Of a DNA stretch of 8,874 nt, positions 1 through 6,690 are shown piece after piece. How positions within the stretch are numbered: the stretch's first letter is position 1; the number at the start of each line of letters is the position of its first letter. The notes below the pieces were generated by a model, which ran no database searches, had not been told where the DNA came from, and worked only from the letters and a program-made list of their open reading frames with translations. Both the position numbers and the translations under genes were made by a program. Source of the stretch: an uncultured Eubacteriales bacterium (GTDB lineage Bacteria > Bacillota > Clostridia > Lachnospirales > Anaerotignaceae); contig CABPCX010000059.1 of assembly GCA_902406135.1 (NCBI GenBank), positions 1-8,874 of the forward strand, written 5' to 3'.

Positions 1-12
1 TTTCTTCTTCAT
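1..12 (-). CDS. Start of an unidentified gene, only four codons visible
   Basis: An ATG at 12-10 followed by three lysine codons (AAG AAG AAA) runs off the left edge of the window. The case for a real gene is its setting rather than its coding: a full AGGAGG sits at 21-26 with an 8-base spacer, and two good promoter candidates (94-122 and 242-269) lie upstream, downstream of the preceding operon's terminator. A Met-Lys-Lys-Lys start is common in signal peptides of exported proteins or lipoproteins, but four residues are far too few to claim this. The product cannot be named from this window. Confidence 0.6.
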
Positions 13-20
13 TTTGTTGT

Positions 21-26
21 CCTCCT
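21..26 (-). promoter_or_regulatory. Ribosome binding site of the left-edge gene
   Basis: The minus strand reads AGGAGG here, followed by eight bases and then ATG at 12. This is a perfect Shine-Dalgarno match at optimal spacing and is the main reason for calling a gene start at the edge. Confidence 0.75.
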
Positions 27-37
27 TTTAAATTTTT

Positions 38-179
38 GGGGTTTTCCCCAGTTTGTTATTTGTTCTTTCGGGGTTCTCCCCTTTACAAAATGAATTGTAG
101 CAATTGTCGGTTTTTAAGTCAACAGAAATGCATAATCTGTAACAATAATGTAATACTGAGGGTAATGTCGGGGTGCCCC
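38..179. repeat. Three short GGGG/CCCC palindromes in the left leader
   Basis: GGGGTTTTCCCC lies at 38-49 (extended to five pairs by T37/A50), GGGGTTCTCCCC at 70-81 and GGGGTGCCCC at 170-179. The last two share flanks (TCGGGG before, CCCCTT after). The first two are centred 32 bases apart. Two lie between the nearer promoter and the ribosome binding site, so they would be in the mRNA leader and could form small tetraloop hairpins. They could also be protein binding sites. No matching known regulator comes to mind, and chance G/C runs cannot be excluded. Confidence 0.45.
94..122 (-). promoter_or_regulatory. Promoter P2 for the left-edge gene
   Basis: On the minus strand TTGACT (122-117) and TACAAT (99-94) are separated by exactly 17 bases, close to the housekeeping sigma-A consensus (TTGACA-17-TATAAT). 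Transcription would start around 87 and give a leader of about 75 bases before the ATG at 12, containing two of the GGGG/CCCC palindromes. Confidence 0.65.
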
Positions 180-241
180 TTTCTTCCAAAATGGCTCCAG
201 ACAGGCATACCACTGCCCTAAAAACTGCTATTGCAAATAGA

Positions 242-269
242 ATTATAACAGAATCTTAATTTATTTCAA
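242..269 (-). promoter_or_regulatory. Promoter P1 for the left-edge gene
   Basis: On the minus strand TTGAAA (269-264) and a perfect TATAAT (247-242) are separated by 16 bases. It lies about 50 bases beyond the terminator at 318-349, in a sensible place for a new transcription unit. It would work in tandem with the promoter at 94-122 and give a leader of more than 200 bases. The -35 region shares the 12-mer TTGAAATAAATT with the promoter at 2336-2364. Confidence 0.55.
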
Positions 270-317
270 GAGAAAAACTAATCTTGTAACATACTTGTAA
301 TAATAAGTAACATTATC

Positions 318-349
318 AAAAAAACGCGGAGAATATGTTATTTCTCCGC
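318..349 (-). terminator. Rho-independent terminator after the helicase loader gene
   Basis: The minus strand forms an 8-bp stem, GCGGAGAA (349-342) with TTCTCCGC (333-326), closing an 8-base loop. One G follows, then seven T residues (324-318). It lies 8 bases past the stop codon of the upstream gene and should end the dnaD-dnaI transcript. Confidence 0.85.
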
Positions 350-357
350 ATTTTGTC

Positions 358-1359
358 CTACATCATAAATCTTTTCTTTATCCTTATATCATCGCCCGTA
401 AGTGTCAAAAATTCAAACTCGTCTGTCATTCTTGAAAGTACTCTGTCCGAATACTGTTCCTTTATCCTGTCAGGGGTAAGGTTTGTGGATATGACAAGCG
501 GCCTTTTATTTGACATTCGCTCATTTATTATATTGAAGAACTGCGCATTTACAAGCGTTGTAGAAAACTCTGTTCCAAGGTCATCTATTATAAGAAGGTC
601 AACAGTAAGTATGTCATCATAAAATGTTTCTGTCTCTTCTTCCTCATTTCTGTTGAACTGTTCGTCCTGCAGTGTCTTAAACAGTCTCCCCGCAGAAATA
701 TATATTACAGTAAATCCTTCATCCAGAACCTTTCTTGCTATGGAATTACATAAAAATGTCTTCCCAAGACCCGTCTTTCCCATAATAAGAAGGTTTTTAT
801 ATTCCTTTGAAAAACGTTTAGCAAATCTCAGGCAGGTGCCGTAAATTATACGCATATTCTCATAGGGCGTTATTCCGTGCTTATCTTTCTCTGTCTTTGA
901 ATAGTATTCCGGATTGAATGTCTCAAACCTCTCATTTTCGGAAACCTCATTCAAAAGTGACCTGCCATAGGCCTTCTGTATAAGATACTGCCTGAAGCAT
1001 GAACATTCTTTTCCGTCAACCATTCCTGTATCTTTGCACTTTTTGCACCTGTAAACACTGTCAAAAAAGTCCTCTGTTATTCCAAGCTGTTTATATATGT
1101 CTTCCTTTTCTTCAGTAAGCTTTTTAAGCCTGCTGTCCAATTCGTCCTTTATATGCTTTTTTTCTTCTTCATTTCCAGCCTTAAGCGTCTTTACCGCCGC
1201 TGATACACCTGCCGCATTCATTTCTCTGTCGATTTCTTCAAGCCTTGGATTTGAAGCATATATCCTGCTTTTTAACGCCTTTCTTGCAGAATCAGAAGCC
1301 GTTTTCATAGAATCAAAATCTCTTAGGGCTGACCTATAAATCTCTGTTTTCATACTCAT
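358..1359 (-). CDS. dnaI: DnaI/DnaC-type AAA+ replicative helicase loader
   Basis: This 333-residue protein is an ATPase of the DnaC/DnaI family, which loads the replicative helicase onto DNA in the cytoplasm. A helical, lysine/glutamate-rich segment (about 60-95) precedes a four-cysteine zinc-type motif (C105, C108, C119, C121), as in the N-terminal helicase-binding part of DnaI. The AAA+ core follows, with Walker A GKTGLGKT at 194-201, Walker B LLIIDD ending at D259/D260, a sensor-1-like STN at 291-293, and candidate arginine fingers in SDRVLSRM (R306, R310). The ATG at 1359 is supported by GGAGG eight bases upstream (1368-1372); a second ATG at 1353 is less well spaced. The upstream gene's stop lies between this site and the start, so translation is probably coupled. 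Length and motifs fit the family. Calling it dnaI rather than dnaC rests on the Firmicute context. Confidence 0.92.
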   Translation of the reverse strand: MSMKTEIYRSALRDFDSMKTASDSARKALKSRIYASNPRLEEIDREMNAAGVSAAVKTLKAGNEEEKKHIKDELDSRLKKLTEEKEDIYKQLGITEDFFDSVYRCKKCKDTGMVDGKECSCFRQYLIQKAYGRSLLNEVSENERFETFNPEYYSKTEKDKHGITPYENMRIIYGTCLRFAKRFSKEYKNLLIMGKTGLGKTFLCNSIARKVLDEGFTVIYISAGRLFKTLQDEQFNRNEEEETETFYDDILTVDLLIIDDLGTEFSTTLVNAQFFNIINERMSNKRPLVISTNLTPDRIKEQYSDRVLSRMTDEFEFLTLTGDDIRIKKRFMM

Positions 1360-1362
1360 AGC

Positions 1363-2304
1363 TTATTCCTCCAGATTTCTGCGAAGCTCTTCACGCTTCA
1401 GTCTCTCAAGTTCTTCAAAATCCCAGCTTCTCTGCTCATAATTAAACTTGCTTTTCCTGCTTTCAGGCTTCTGTATCTTTGCCCCTCTGCTTTCCGCAAA
1501 TCTTAAATCCGCTGCCCTCGCCTTTTCTACACTGTCAATGCCGTCCTTTTTCCAGTTGGAAAATATTTTGTCCGCATAGGGAAACGGATTGCCGCTCGTA
1601 ACTACAAGGGCTGTTTTTTCACATCCATAAAGTATAAGGTCCAAAGGCATATCCTCTGTCCATTTTTTCATATACTCTTTCTGCTTTCCGACAGGATTTT
1701 TTCCGTATATGCCAAGGGCTTTCATTATCCTCATATACACATGACTATAATCCTTAATATGGTCAAGTGCCGCAGCAGCGCTGTCTACGCCGTCATCAGC
1801 CCATGTTATGGCCACCTTTTCTATGTATCTCATACTCCTGTGTCCGTTTTCACAGCAGTACGCCAAAAGTATCTCAATTACATCTAACGGAAGCCTCAGC
1901 CAGTCATGAAGACTGTATAAAGTTCTTATCTCAGACATGGTCAAAAGCTTGCCTAAATAACTTTCGGCACTGTTAAGCAGAGATTTAAAACTGTCATTAT
2001 GGCTCATATAATAATTTATTTCATCCGTAGAATAGTCAGGCGCCGCAGACGGTATATGTCTGTATACGGCAGGACTTGTCCTTACTATTTTTTCTCCGCT
2101 GCTTTCCCAAAACTCAAGGGCTTTCTTTACATCACTTTCAGTCATTTTAAGATATTCCGCAAGCTCGGCATCCGTAAATGATGTATTCCCCTCCTGAATA
2201 AATTTCTGCGCGCATATATAAACCACTATGTACGTCGTTGGAGCCGTGGATACATATTTATTTAAAAAGTCATTCCTTATGCTCGTTTTGCTGTTTTCCG
2301 CCAT
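1363..2304 (-). CDS. DnaD-domain replication initiation protein
   Basis: The 313-residue product looks like a DnaD/DnaB-family primosome protein that acts with the helicase loader encoded just downstream. The N-terminal ~95 residues resemble a winged-helix DNA-binding region. Two copies of the DnaD/DnaB C-terminal (DDBH2) domain follow, at about 120-178 and 212-268. Each carries the signature aromatic motif: Y160, V164, W168 followed by ADDG, and Y243, I247, W251 followed by KKDG. The tail ends in a charged RSWDFEELERL helix typical of these proteins. Two DDBH2 copies are as expected in DnaB-like members, so it may be the functional equivalent of Bacillus DnaB. I leave the symbol empty because DnaD and DnaB cannot be separated here. 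The ribosome binding site is modest (AAAGGAA, 8 bases from the ATG). The stop lies 3 bases before the dnaI start, indicating an operon. Confidence 0.88.
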   Translation of the reverse strand: MAENSKTSIRNDFLNKYVSTAPTTYIVVYICAQKFIQEGNTSFTDAELAEYLKMTESDVKKALEFWESSGEKIVRTSPAVYRHIPSAAPDYSTDEINYYMSHNDSFKSLLNSAESYLGKLLTMSEIRTLYSLHDWLRLPLDVIEILLAYCCENGHRSMRYIEKVAITWADDGVDSAAAALDHIKDYSHVYMRIMKALGIYGKNPVGKQKEYMKKWTEDMPLDLILYGCEKTALVVTSGNPFPYADKIFSNWKKDGIDSVEKARAADLRFAESRGAKIQKPESRKSKFNYEQRSWDFEELERLKREELRRNLEE

Positions 2305-2335
2305 AATAACCGTTCCTTTTTTCTGTAGTTATATA

Positions 2336-2364
2336 AGTATATCATCTGTCAAAATTTATTTCAA
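2336..2364 (-). promoter_or_regulatory. Promoter of the dnaD-dnaI operon
   Basis: On the minus strand TTGAAA (2364-2359) and TATACT (2341-2336) are 17 bases apart, a near-consensus sigma-A promoter placed between the preceding terminator and the ATG at 2304. The predicted leader is about 25 bases. A second -35-like TTGACA inside the spacer has no well-spaced -10 partner. Confidence 0.65.
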
Positions 2365-2379
2365 TCCAAAGGGTAATAT

Positions 2380-2411
2380 AAAAAAGGGCTGAATCAAATC
2401 AACCCTTTTTT
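2380..2411 (-). terminator. Rho-independent terminator overlapping the end of the GlcNAc-1-P transferase gene
   Basis: The minus strand has AAAAAAGGGTTGA (2411-2399), a six-base loop and TCAGCCCTTTTTT (2392-2380): seven core pairs including one G-U, extended by A/T pairs, and ending in a T tract. The TGA stop of the upstream gene (2401-2399) is part of the stem. The symmetrical A and T tracts would let it work in either direction. It should separate the six-gene run from dnaD-dnaI. Confidence 0.8.
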
Positions 2412-3445
2412 CGATCTTTGGCACGATTTTTATTATTAAATATAAATATCACTAAACTCAGAACAATGACCGTAAGAACCACAACCGCAAGTGTTCTTGA
2501 ATCCTTAATGGCAATAAATATGGCTAAAAGAGCAAGAAGTGCGCTTATGCCATACATAATAAGTACTGCCTGTTTCTGAGTGTATCCTCTGTCGATAAGC
2601 TTATGGTGAAGATGCCCTCTGTCGGCCTGCATAATGGGCTTATGTGTAACAGCCCTTCTAAGCATAGCACAGAGTGTGTCAAATATGGGAAGTCCTATGG
2701 AAAGCAGACATACTATAAGCGCCAGTATCGCATATCCCTTGAATACTCCCATAATACTTGTTACCGCAAGAACATATCCTAAAAATGTTGCTCCCGTATC
2801 TCCCATAAATACTTGCGCAGGATTAAAGTTTCTCGGTAAAAATCCGAGACAGCTTCCGGCAAGCGCCGCCGTAAACATAACCGCTGATTCCGTTCCTGTC
2901 AGAATACATAATACCATAAGGCATATGGACGCGATGGAAGATACTCCCGCTGCCAGTCCGTCCAGACCGTCAATAAGATTAACCGCATTTGTAACGCCTA
3001 TTATCCATATAAGGGTTATTGGTCCGCTCAGTTTCTGAAGATAGGCAGTTACAGGCCACATAACAACATTTATCCTTATTCCGGAGCCGATAACAAGCAG
3101 TGCCGCTACTATCTGAAATACAAGCTTGACCCTTGCAGGAAGCTGTTTAACGTCATCCACTATTCCGACGCATACGATAACTACCGCACCTGCAATAAAT
3201 CCTGTGAAATGCTTGATATTTATATCGTTTACAAATCTATACAGCAGCAGTACCGTTATCATAAAGCCCATTACAATGGCAATACCTCCAAGTCGAGGCA
3301 TAGGCTTTGTATGCATACCCCTTGCCTTCGGGTAGTCTATGGCTCCAAGCTTTTCCGAAACTTTTTTGGCAAAGGGAGTCGCTACCATGGATATGGCAAA
3401 GGCACTGGCAAATGCCGCTATATATAAAACCCAGTTGTGAACCAT
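2399..3445 (-). CDS. tagO: Undecaprenyl-phosphate GlcNAc-1-phosphate transferase (TagO/WecA type)
   Basis: This is a 348-residue polytopic membrane enzyme of the MraY/WecA family with about eleven hydrophobic segments, the number usual for the family. It would transfer GlcNAc-1-phosphate from UDP-GlcNAc to undecaprenyl phosphate, the first membrane step of teichoic acid or other surface polymer synthesis. Family motifs are all present: ARGMHTKPMPRLGG (41-54), the Asp pair D97-D98 in GIVDD, NAVNLIDGLDGL (153-164), MGDTG (214-218) and the GHLHH motif of WecA-type members (277-281). That last motif and the overall pattern argue against MraY itself. AGGAGA lies five bases before the ATG, and the gene follows upp by 21 bases. 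The actual sugar and acceptor cannot be proven from sequence, so tagO versus wecA is a naming choice. Confidence 0.88.
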   Translation of the reverse strand: MVHNWVLYIAAFASAFAISMVATPFAKKVSEKLGAIDYPKARGMHTKPMPRLGGIAIVMGFMITVLLLYRFVNDINIKHFTGFIAGAVVIVCVGIVDDVKQLPARVKLVFQIVAALLVIGSGIRINVVMWPVTAYLQKLSGPITLIWIIGVTNAVNLIDGLDGLAAGVSSIASICLMVLCILTGTESAVMFTAALAGSCLGFLPRNFNPAQVFMGDTGATFLGYVLAVTSIMGVFKGYAILALIVCLLSIGLPIFDTLCAMLRRAVTHKPIMQADRGHLHHKLIDRGYTQKQAVLIMYGISALLALLAIFIAIKDSRTLAVVVLTVIVLSLVIFIFNNKNRAKDRKKG

Positions 3446-3466
3446 TTTTATCTCCTACTTAAAAAA

Positions 3467-4093
3467 TCATTTTGTACCGAAAATTCTGTCTCCGGCATCT
3501 CCCAGACCAGGCACGATATAACCATGGTCATTAAGACACTCATCATACGCAGCAGCATATATATCAACGTCAGGATGTGCTTCCTGAAGCTTTTTAACGC
3601 CTTCGGGAGCGGCAAGTATGCATAAGAAAGTTATTTTCTTTGCACCCTTCTCCTTGATAAAGTCGATAGCAGCAACTGCTGTTCCGCCTGTGGCAAGCAT
3701 AGGGTCTGTAACAAAGACTTCCATATCGGAAATTTCCTTGGGAAGCTTGCAGTAATATTCAACAGGCTTAAGTGTCTCGGGGTCACGGTAAAGTCCTATA
3801 ACACCAACCTTTGCAGTCGGCATAAGTGTAAGAAGTCCATCAAGCATTCCCATTCCGGCACGAAGTATGGGAACAACGGCAAAACGTTTGTCAATTACCT
3901 TTACATCAGCACTTGTTATGGGAGTTTCAACCCTTGAAGGCACAAGCTCGATATTTCTTGTTGCTTCATAGCAAAGAAGCATTGCCACCTCTGATATTAT
4001 CTCCTTAAACTCCTTTGTGCATGTGTTCTTGTTTCTCAGCATAGCCATTTTATTCTGAATAAGGGGATGATTTGATACAAAAAATTCACTCAT
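3467..4093 (-). CDS. upp: Uracil phosphoribosyltransferase
   Basis: The 208-residue product is a cytosolic pyrimidine-salvage enzyme that joins uracil and phosphoribosyl pyrophosphate to make UMP. Length is typical. The PRPP-binding loop [14 protein letters not shown] spans 126-139, the conserved PILRAG lies at 75-80, and the uracil-binding C-terminal signature [12 protein letters not shown] lies at 192-203, followed by IFGTK at the end. The start is supported by an AAAGGAA site about seven bases upstream. It lies 23 bases after rpiB, which supplies ribose-5-phosphate, the precursor of PRPP. The two are therefore metabolically as well as physically linked. No defect is seen. Confidence 0.96.
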   Translation of the reverse strand: MSEFFVSNHPLIQNKMAMLRNKNTCTKEFKEIISEVAMLLCYEATRNIELVPSRVETPITSADVKVIDKRFAVVPILRAGMGMLDGLLTLMPTAKVGVIGLYRDPETLKPVEYYCKLPKEISDMEVFVTDPMLATGGTAVAAIDFIKEKGAKKITFLCILAAPEGVKKLQEAHPDVDIYAAAYDECLNDHGYIVPGLGDAGDRIFGTK

Positions 4094-4116
4094 GTCCGGC
4101 TTCCTTTCTTTGGTGG

Positions 4117-4545
4117 TTAATCCTCAATCTGGCTTATTCTTCTGATGTGTCTTTCATCATTTGAAAAAGGTGTTTCAAGGAAAATTTTTACGATTTCAGT
4201 AGCAAGTCCGGGTCCTATAACTCTGGCACCCATAGTTATTACATTGGCATCATTATGCTCTCTTGTAGCCTTTGCGGAAAAACAGTCATGCACAAGGGCA
4301 GCTCTGATTCCCTTTACCTTGTTGGCAACGATGCTTACACCTATTCCTGTTCCGCATATTATTATTCCCTTTTCGCACTTTCCGTCAGCCACAGCATGGG
4401 CAACTTTTTTTGCATATACGGGATAGTCACAGCTTTCTTCGCTGTATGTTCCGAAATCTTCATACTCATATCCTGCGCTTTCAAGGAATTTAATAATTTC
4501 CTGTTTAAGCACAAATCCGCCGTGGTCACAGCCAATAGCTATCAT
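4117..4545 (-). CDS. rpiB: Ribose-5-phosphate isomerase B
   Basis: This LacA/RpiB-family enzyme interconverts ribose-5-phosphate and ribulose-5-phosphate in the pentose phosphate pathway. With the start chosen here it has 142 residues, matching the family. Visible residues are D7-H8 in GCDHGG, catalytic C64 in IICGTGIG (C66 in E. coli) and H97 in REHNDAN (H99 in E. coli), followed by MGARVIG. An in-frame ATG at 4554 is directly abutted by the AAAGGAA site (4555-4561), leaving no spacer. The ATG at 4545 has a nine-base spacer and gives the family-typical N-terminus MIAIGCDH, so I prefer it. It lies 67 bases after ywlE, the widest gap in this run, and 23 before upp. A galactose-6-phosphate isomerase subunit is unlikely in this context. 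Confidence 0.93.
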   Translation of the reverse strand: MIAIGCDHGGFVLKQEIIKFLESAGYEYEDFGTYSEESCDYPVYAKKVAHAVADGKCEKGIIICGTGIGVSIVANKVKGIRAALVHDCFSAKATREHNDANVITMGARVIGPGLATEIVKIFLETPFSNDERHIRRISQIED

Positions 4546-4554
4546 AGTATACAT

Positions 4555-4561
4555 TTCCTTT
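4555..4561 (-). promoter_or_regulatory. Ribosome binding site that decides the rpiB start
   Basis: The minus strand reads AAAGGAA here. It touches the ATG at 4554 but is nine bases from the ATG at 4545, so initiation at 4545 is favoured. Confidence 0.6.
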
Positions 4562-4612
4562 CTTATTTCACGTCTAAGAGTACTTGGCAGTATTTCAATG
4601 TCTGCCGTATTT

Positions 4613-5062
4613 TTATTTTTCGTCTGACTTTATTTTCTCCGCAAGAGCTTCCGCACAGTCCGCTATTTCCTCTGCACACTCCATATAAACGGACGGGCTC
4701 TGTCCAAAGGGGTCAGATATGTCCGCGTCACTGCCAAGGCAGAATTCCTTGAATGTAAACAGCTTTTCCGGAGGGCATACCCTCTCCAGTGCTCTTTTGT
4801 GGGACTGCGTCATTGTGAGTATTAAATCGGCACTCTTTATATCGTCAGCCGTTATATTTTTTGCAGTATGTTCATCCAGTGAAAGTCCGTAATTAGCCAT
4901 GGCAAGCTTTGCGTATTCACTTGCTGGCTCGCCTTCCTGGGCATACATTCCCCTGCTTTCAACATCGGCATCAATGCCTTTGTTTTTAAAAACAGCTTTT
5001 GTTACTGCCTCAGCCATGGGGCTTCTGCAGGTGTTTCCGGTGCATACAAACAGTATTTTCAT
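4613..5062 (-). CDS. ywlE: Low-molecular-weight phosphatase, probably protein-arginine phosphatase (YwlE-like)
   Basis: The 149-residue product belongs to the low-molecular-weight protein tyrosine phosphatase fold. The P-loop CTGNTCRS (7-14) holds the nucleophile C7 and R13, and the general acid is D117 in SDPFG. T11 in the P-loop and the aromatic F119 match YwlE of Bacillus, where the threonine favours phosphoarginine over phosphotyrosine. That makes an arginine phosphatase acting against McsB-type kinases the likely role. Specificity is inferred from these residues and from the sua5-ywlE-rpiB gene order shared with Bacillus. The start has a GGTGAG site close upstream that can pair with the anti-Shine-Dalgarno region. 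It lies 15 bases after sua5, so co-transcription is likely. A tyrosine phosphatase is the alternative. Confidence 0.9.
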   Translation of the reverse strand: MKILFVCTGNTCRSPMAEAVTKAVFKNKGIDADVESRGMYAQEGEPASEYAKLAMANYGLSLDEHTAKNITADDIKSADLILTMTQSHKRALERVCPPEKLFTFKEFCLGSDADISDPFGQSPSVYMECAEEIADCAEALAEKIKSDEK

Positions 5063-5077
5063 ACTCTCACCGCCATT

Positions 5078-6133
5078 TCAGCATCTGATATAGTTAAATC
5101 CTGCCGCTTTGTTAAGTCTGTTCATAATAGCGGCTCCTTCACCGTCTTCGTCAAAGACTTCGGAATAAACCACATCAGTTCCTATAAAGTCAAATTTTCT
5201 AAGTATTTTAAACAGGTTTGCGCCTATGGTCTCAGGCTTTTCCCTGTCGCCTACAACAAGTACACTTCCGCTGACATAGCTGTCTTTGGTCTGTGTAGTA
5301 GCCATAATACCTACTTTGAGACCTTTTGCTTCGTCTTCGGCAGTCTTTTCGTTTATGGTCTTTATTACATTCTCTCTGCTTCCTGATACAAGTATTACCT
5401 TTGCGGCAGGAGAATAATGTTTATACTTCATTCCGGGGGCCTTAGGCACTATATCCGCGGAAGGCTTGGAATATACAGCCGGGTCAACGTCAATCTCCCC
5501 GACAACTTCTTCTATCATTTCTTTTGTAACTGCTCCCGGACGCAACAAAACAGGCTTGTCCCCTGATACATCAAGTATCGTTGATTCAAGCCCCCAGTCA
5601 GCGGGTCCGCCGTCAATTATCATATCTATTTTTCCGCTAAGGTCAAATTCCACATGTGAAGCTCTTGTGGGGCTGGGCTTTCCGGATGAATTTGCGCTTG
5701 GTGCCGCAACCGGTATGCCAGCTTCCTTTATAAGCTCTCTTGCTATTATGTTTGACGGAAATCTGACAGCTACCGTATCCAGTCCGCCTGTTACCTCAAG
5801 GGGAACACAGTCCGCCTTTGGAAGCACCAGTGTTATTGGACCGGGCCAGAAAGCGTCAATTATCTTTTTAGCGTTTTCCGTAACACATTTTACAATAGGA
5901 TAAAGACCGCTTATATCGCCTATTGTGAGGATAAGCGGGTTATCGCTTGGTCTGCCCTTAGCTTCGTATATTTTTTTACAAGCCGCGGCGTCAAGGCCGT
6001 TAGCGCCGAGACCATAAACCGTTTCAGTAGGGAAAGCTACCAAACCTCCCTCTCTAAGGATTTTGGCAGCTTCCTCAAATATACCGGCCTCAGGGTTATC
6101 CCTGTCAACCTTTATTATTTTAGTTTCCATCAT
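5078..6133 (-). CDS. sua5: L-threonylcarbamoyladenylate synthase (Sua5)
   Basis: The enzyme makes threonylcarbamoyl-AMP from threonine, bicarbonate and ATP, the first step of t6A37 modification on tRNAs that read ANN codons. The 351-residue length and two-domain layout mark it as Sua5 rather than the shorter YrdC/TsaC. The YrdC domain (about 10-210) shows PTETVYGLG (35-43), KGRPSDNPL (59-67), PGPITLVL (97-104), AVRFPSN (132-138), the SAN motif (146-148) and GLESTI (181-186). The linker APGMKYKHYSP (232-242) leads to the C-terminal Sua5 domain ending near EGAAIMNRLNKAA. Its ATG overlaps the stop of the upstream SEC-C gene (TAATG), with GGAG ten bases upstream, so translation is coupled. The ywlC name is used in Bacillus. 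TsaB, TsaD and TsaE partners are not in this window. Confidence 0.95.
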   Translation of the reverse strand: MMETKIIKVDRDNPEAGIFEEAAKILREGGLVAFPTETVYGLGANGLDAAACKKIYEAKGRPSDNPLILTIGDISGLYPIVKCVTENAKKIIDAFWPGPITLVLPKADCVPLEVTGGLDTVAVRFPSNIIARELIKEAGIPVAAPSANSSGKPSPTRASHVEFDLSGKIDMIIDGGPADWGLESTILDVSGDKPVLLRPGAVTKEMIEEVVGEIDVDPAVYSKPSADIVPKAPGMKYKHYSPAAKVILVSGSRENVIKTINEKTAEDEAKGLKVGIMATTQTKDSYVSGSVLVVGDREKPETIGANLFKILRKFDFIGTDVVYSEVFDEDGEGAAIMNRLNKAAGFNYIRC

Positions 6134-6636
6134 TAAAGATTAGCTCCGCAGCATTTTTTATATTTTTTGCCGCTTCCGCAGGGGCAGGGGTCGTTTCTGC
6201 CGATTTTGGGACCGTTATTTACAACTGTACGAGCGTTTTTCTGCTCTTTGTAAAGTTTTTTACGTTCATCTTCTGTGAAGATATTGTCCCACTGGGGAAG
6301 TGTGTAGAGATGCTCGGCCTTGTATTCAACCATCTTTTTATAAAGCTTGTCAAACTCAATGTGAAGTTTTACGTCTGAATCTGCTGTAAGCTCGTTAACA
6401 TCGTAGGGCTCAGGAAGTACATCGTTAATACCGTCTACGAATGCAACTGCCTGTTCGTCAGTCATTGAGAACTTTTCAGCGATTTCAGAAATCTTATACT
6501 CCATATCCTGTACTTTTTCACCGAGAATATATTCATAGATTTTCTGCTCGAGGGGAAGATAAATATCCCACACAGCGTCTACACTCTGTCCTTTCGGTGT
6601 AAAAGCCTTTTTCATCCAGTTTTCATATAAGCTCAT
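6133..6636 (-). CDS. SEC-C zinc-motif protein of unknown role
   Basis: This 167-residue protein ends in a SEC-C motif, [18 protein letters not shown] (147-164), in which C151, C153, C162 and C163 match the zinc site of the SecA tail. The remaining ~130 residues are mostly helical, acidic and without a motif I recognise. It has no signal peptide or membrane segment, so it should be cytosolic. SEC-C tails are known to contact SecB or ribosomes in SecA, but many stand-alone SEC-C proteins have no assigned function, and I do not assign one. The longest open frame starts at a TTG (6660). The ATG at 6636 is preferred because AAGGAGA (6645-6651) sits eight bases upstream. The stop overlaps the sua5 start by one base, so the two are made together and may share a translation-related role. 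This is the first gene of the six-gene run. Confidence 0.88.
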   Translation of the reverse strand: MSLYENWMKKAFTPKGQSVDAVWDIYLPLEQKIYEYILGEKVQDMEYKISEIAEKFSMTDEQAVAFVDGINDVLPEPYDVNELTADSDVKLHIEFDKLYKKMVEYKAEHLYTLPQWDNIFTEDERKKLYKEQKNARTVVNNGPKIGRNDPCPCGSGKKYKKCCGANL

Positions 6637-6644
6637 CTGATTTC

Positions 6645-6651
6645 TCTCCTT
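6645..6651 (-). promoter_or_regulatory. Ribosome binding site that decides the SEC-C gene start
   Basis: AAGGAGA on the minus strand lies eight bases before the ATG at 6636 and inside the longer open frame that begins with TTG at 6660, which rules out that upstream start. Confidence 0.75.
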
Positions 6652-6690
6652 GTTAAACAAATATTATTTTAAAACTCATGTGCTTATGAA

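Noticed and set aside
28..213. Minus-strand open frame of 61 codons just before the left-edge gene
   Set aside because: It has no ribosome binding site, spans a strong promoter (94-122) and the palindromes, and has no recognisable protein features.
36..221. Plus-strand open frame of 61 codons with several cysteines
   Set aside because: It runs against all neighbouring genes, lacks a ribosome binding site and overlaps the minus-strand promoter region. The Cys pattern is not a known motif.
2634..3038. Plus-strand open frame of 134 codons antisense to the GlcNAc-1-P transferase gene
   Set aside because: The minus-strand gene has complete family motifs across this stretch, so the plus frame is a coding shadow.
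4586..4606. Possible hairpin GGCAG/CTGCC in the 67-base gap between ywlE and rpiB
   Set aside because: Only five pairs closing an 11-base loop with no T tract after it on the minus strand, so too weak to call a terminator or attenuator.
4255..4752. Plus-strand open frame of 165 codons across rpiB and ywlE
   Set aside because: Both minus-strand genes are intact with catalytic residues, and the plus frame spans their intergenic gap without any ribosome binding site or motif.
5466..5903. Plus-strand open frame of 145 codons antisense to sua5
   Set aside because: It is the shadow of the conserved YrdC domain on the minus strand. No domain or start signal is seen.
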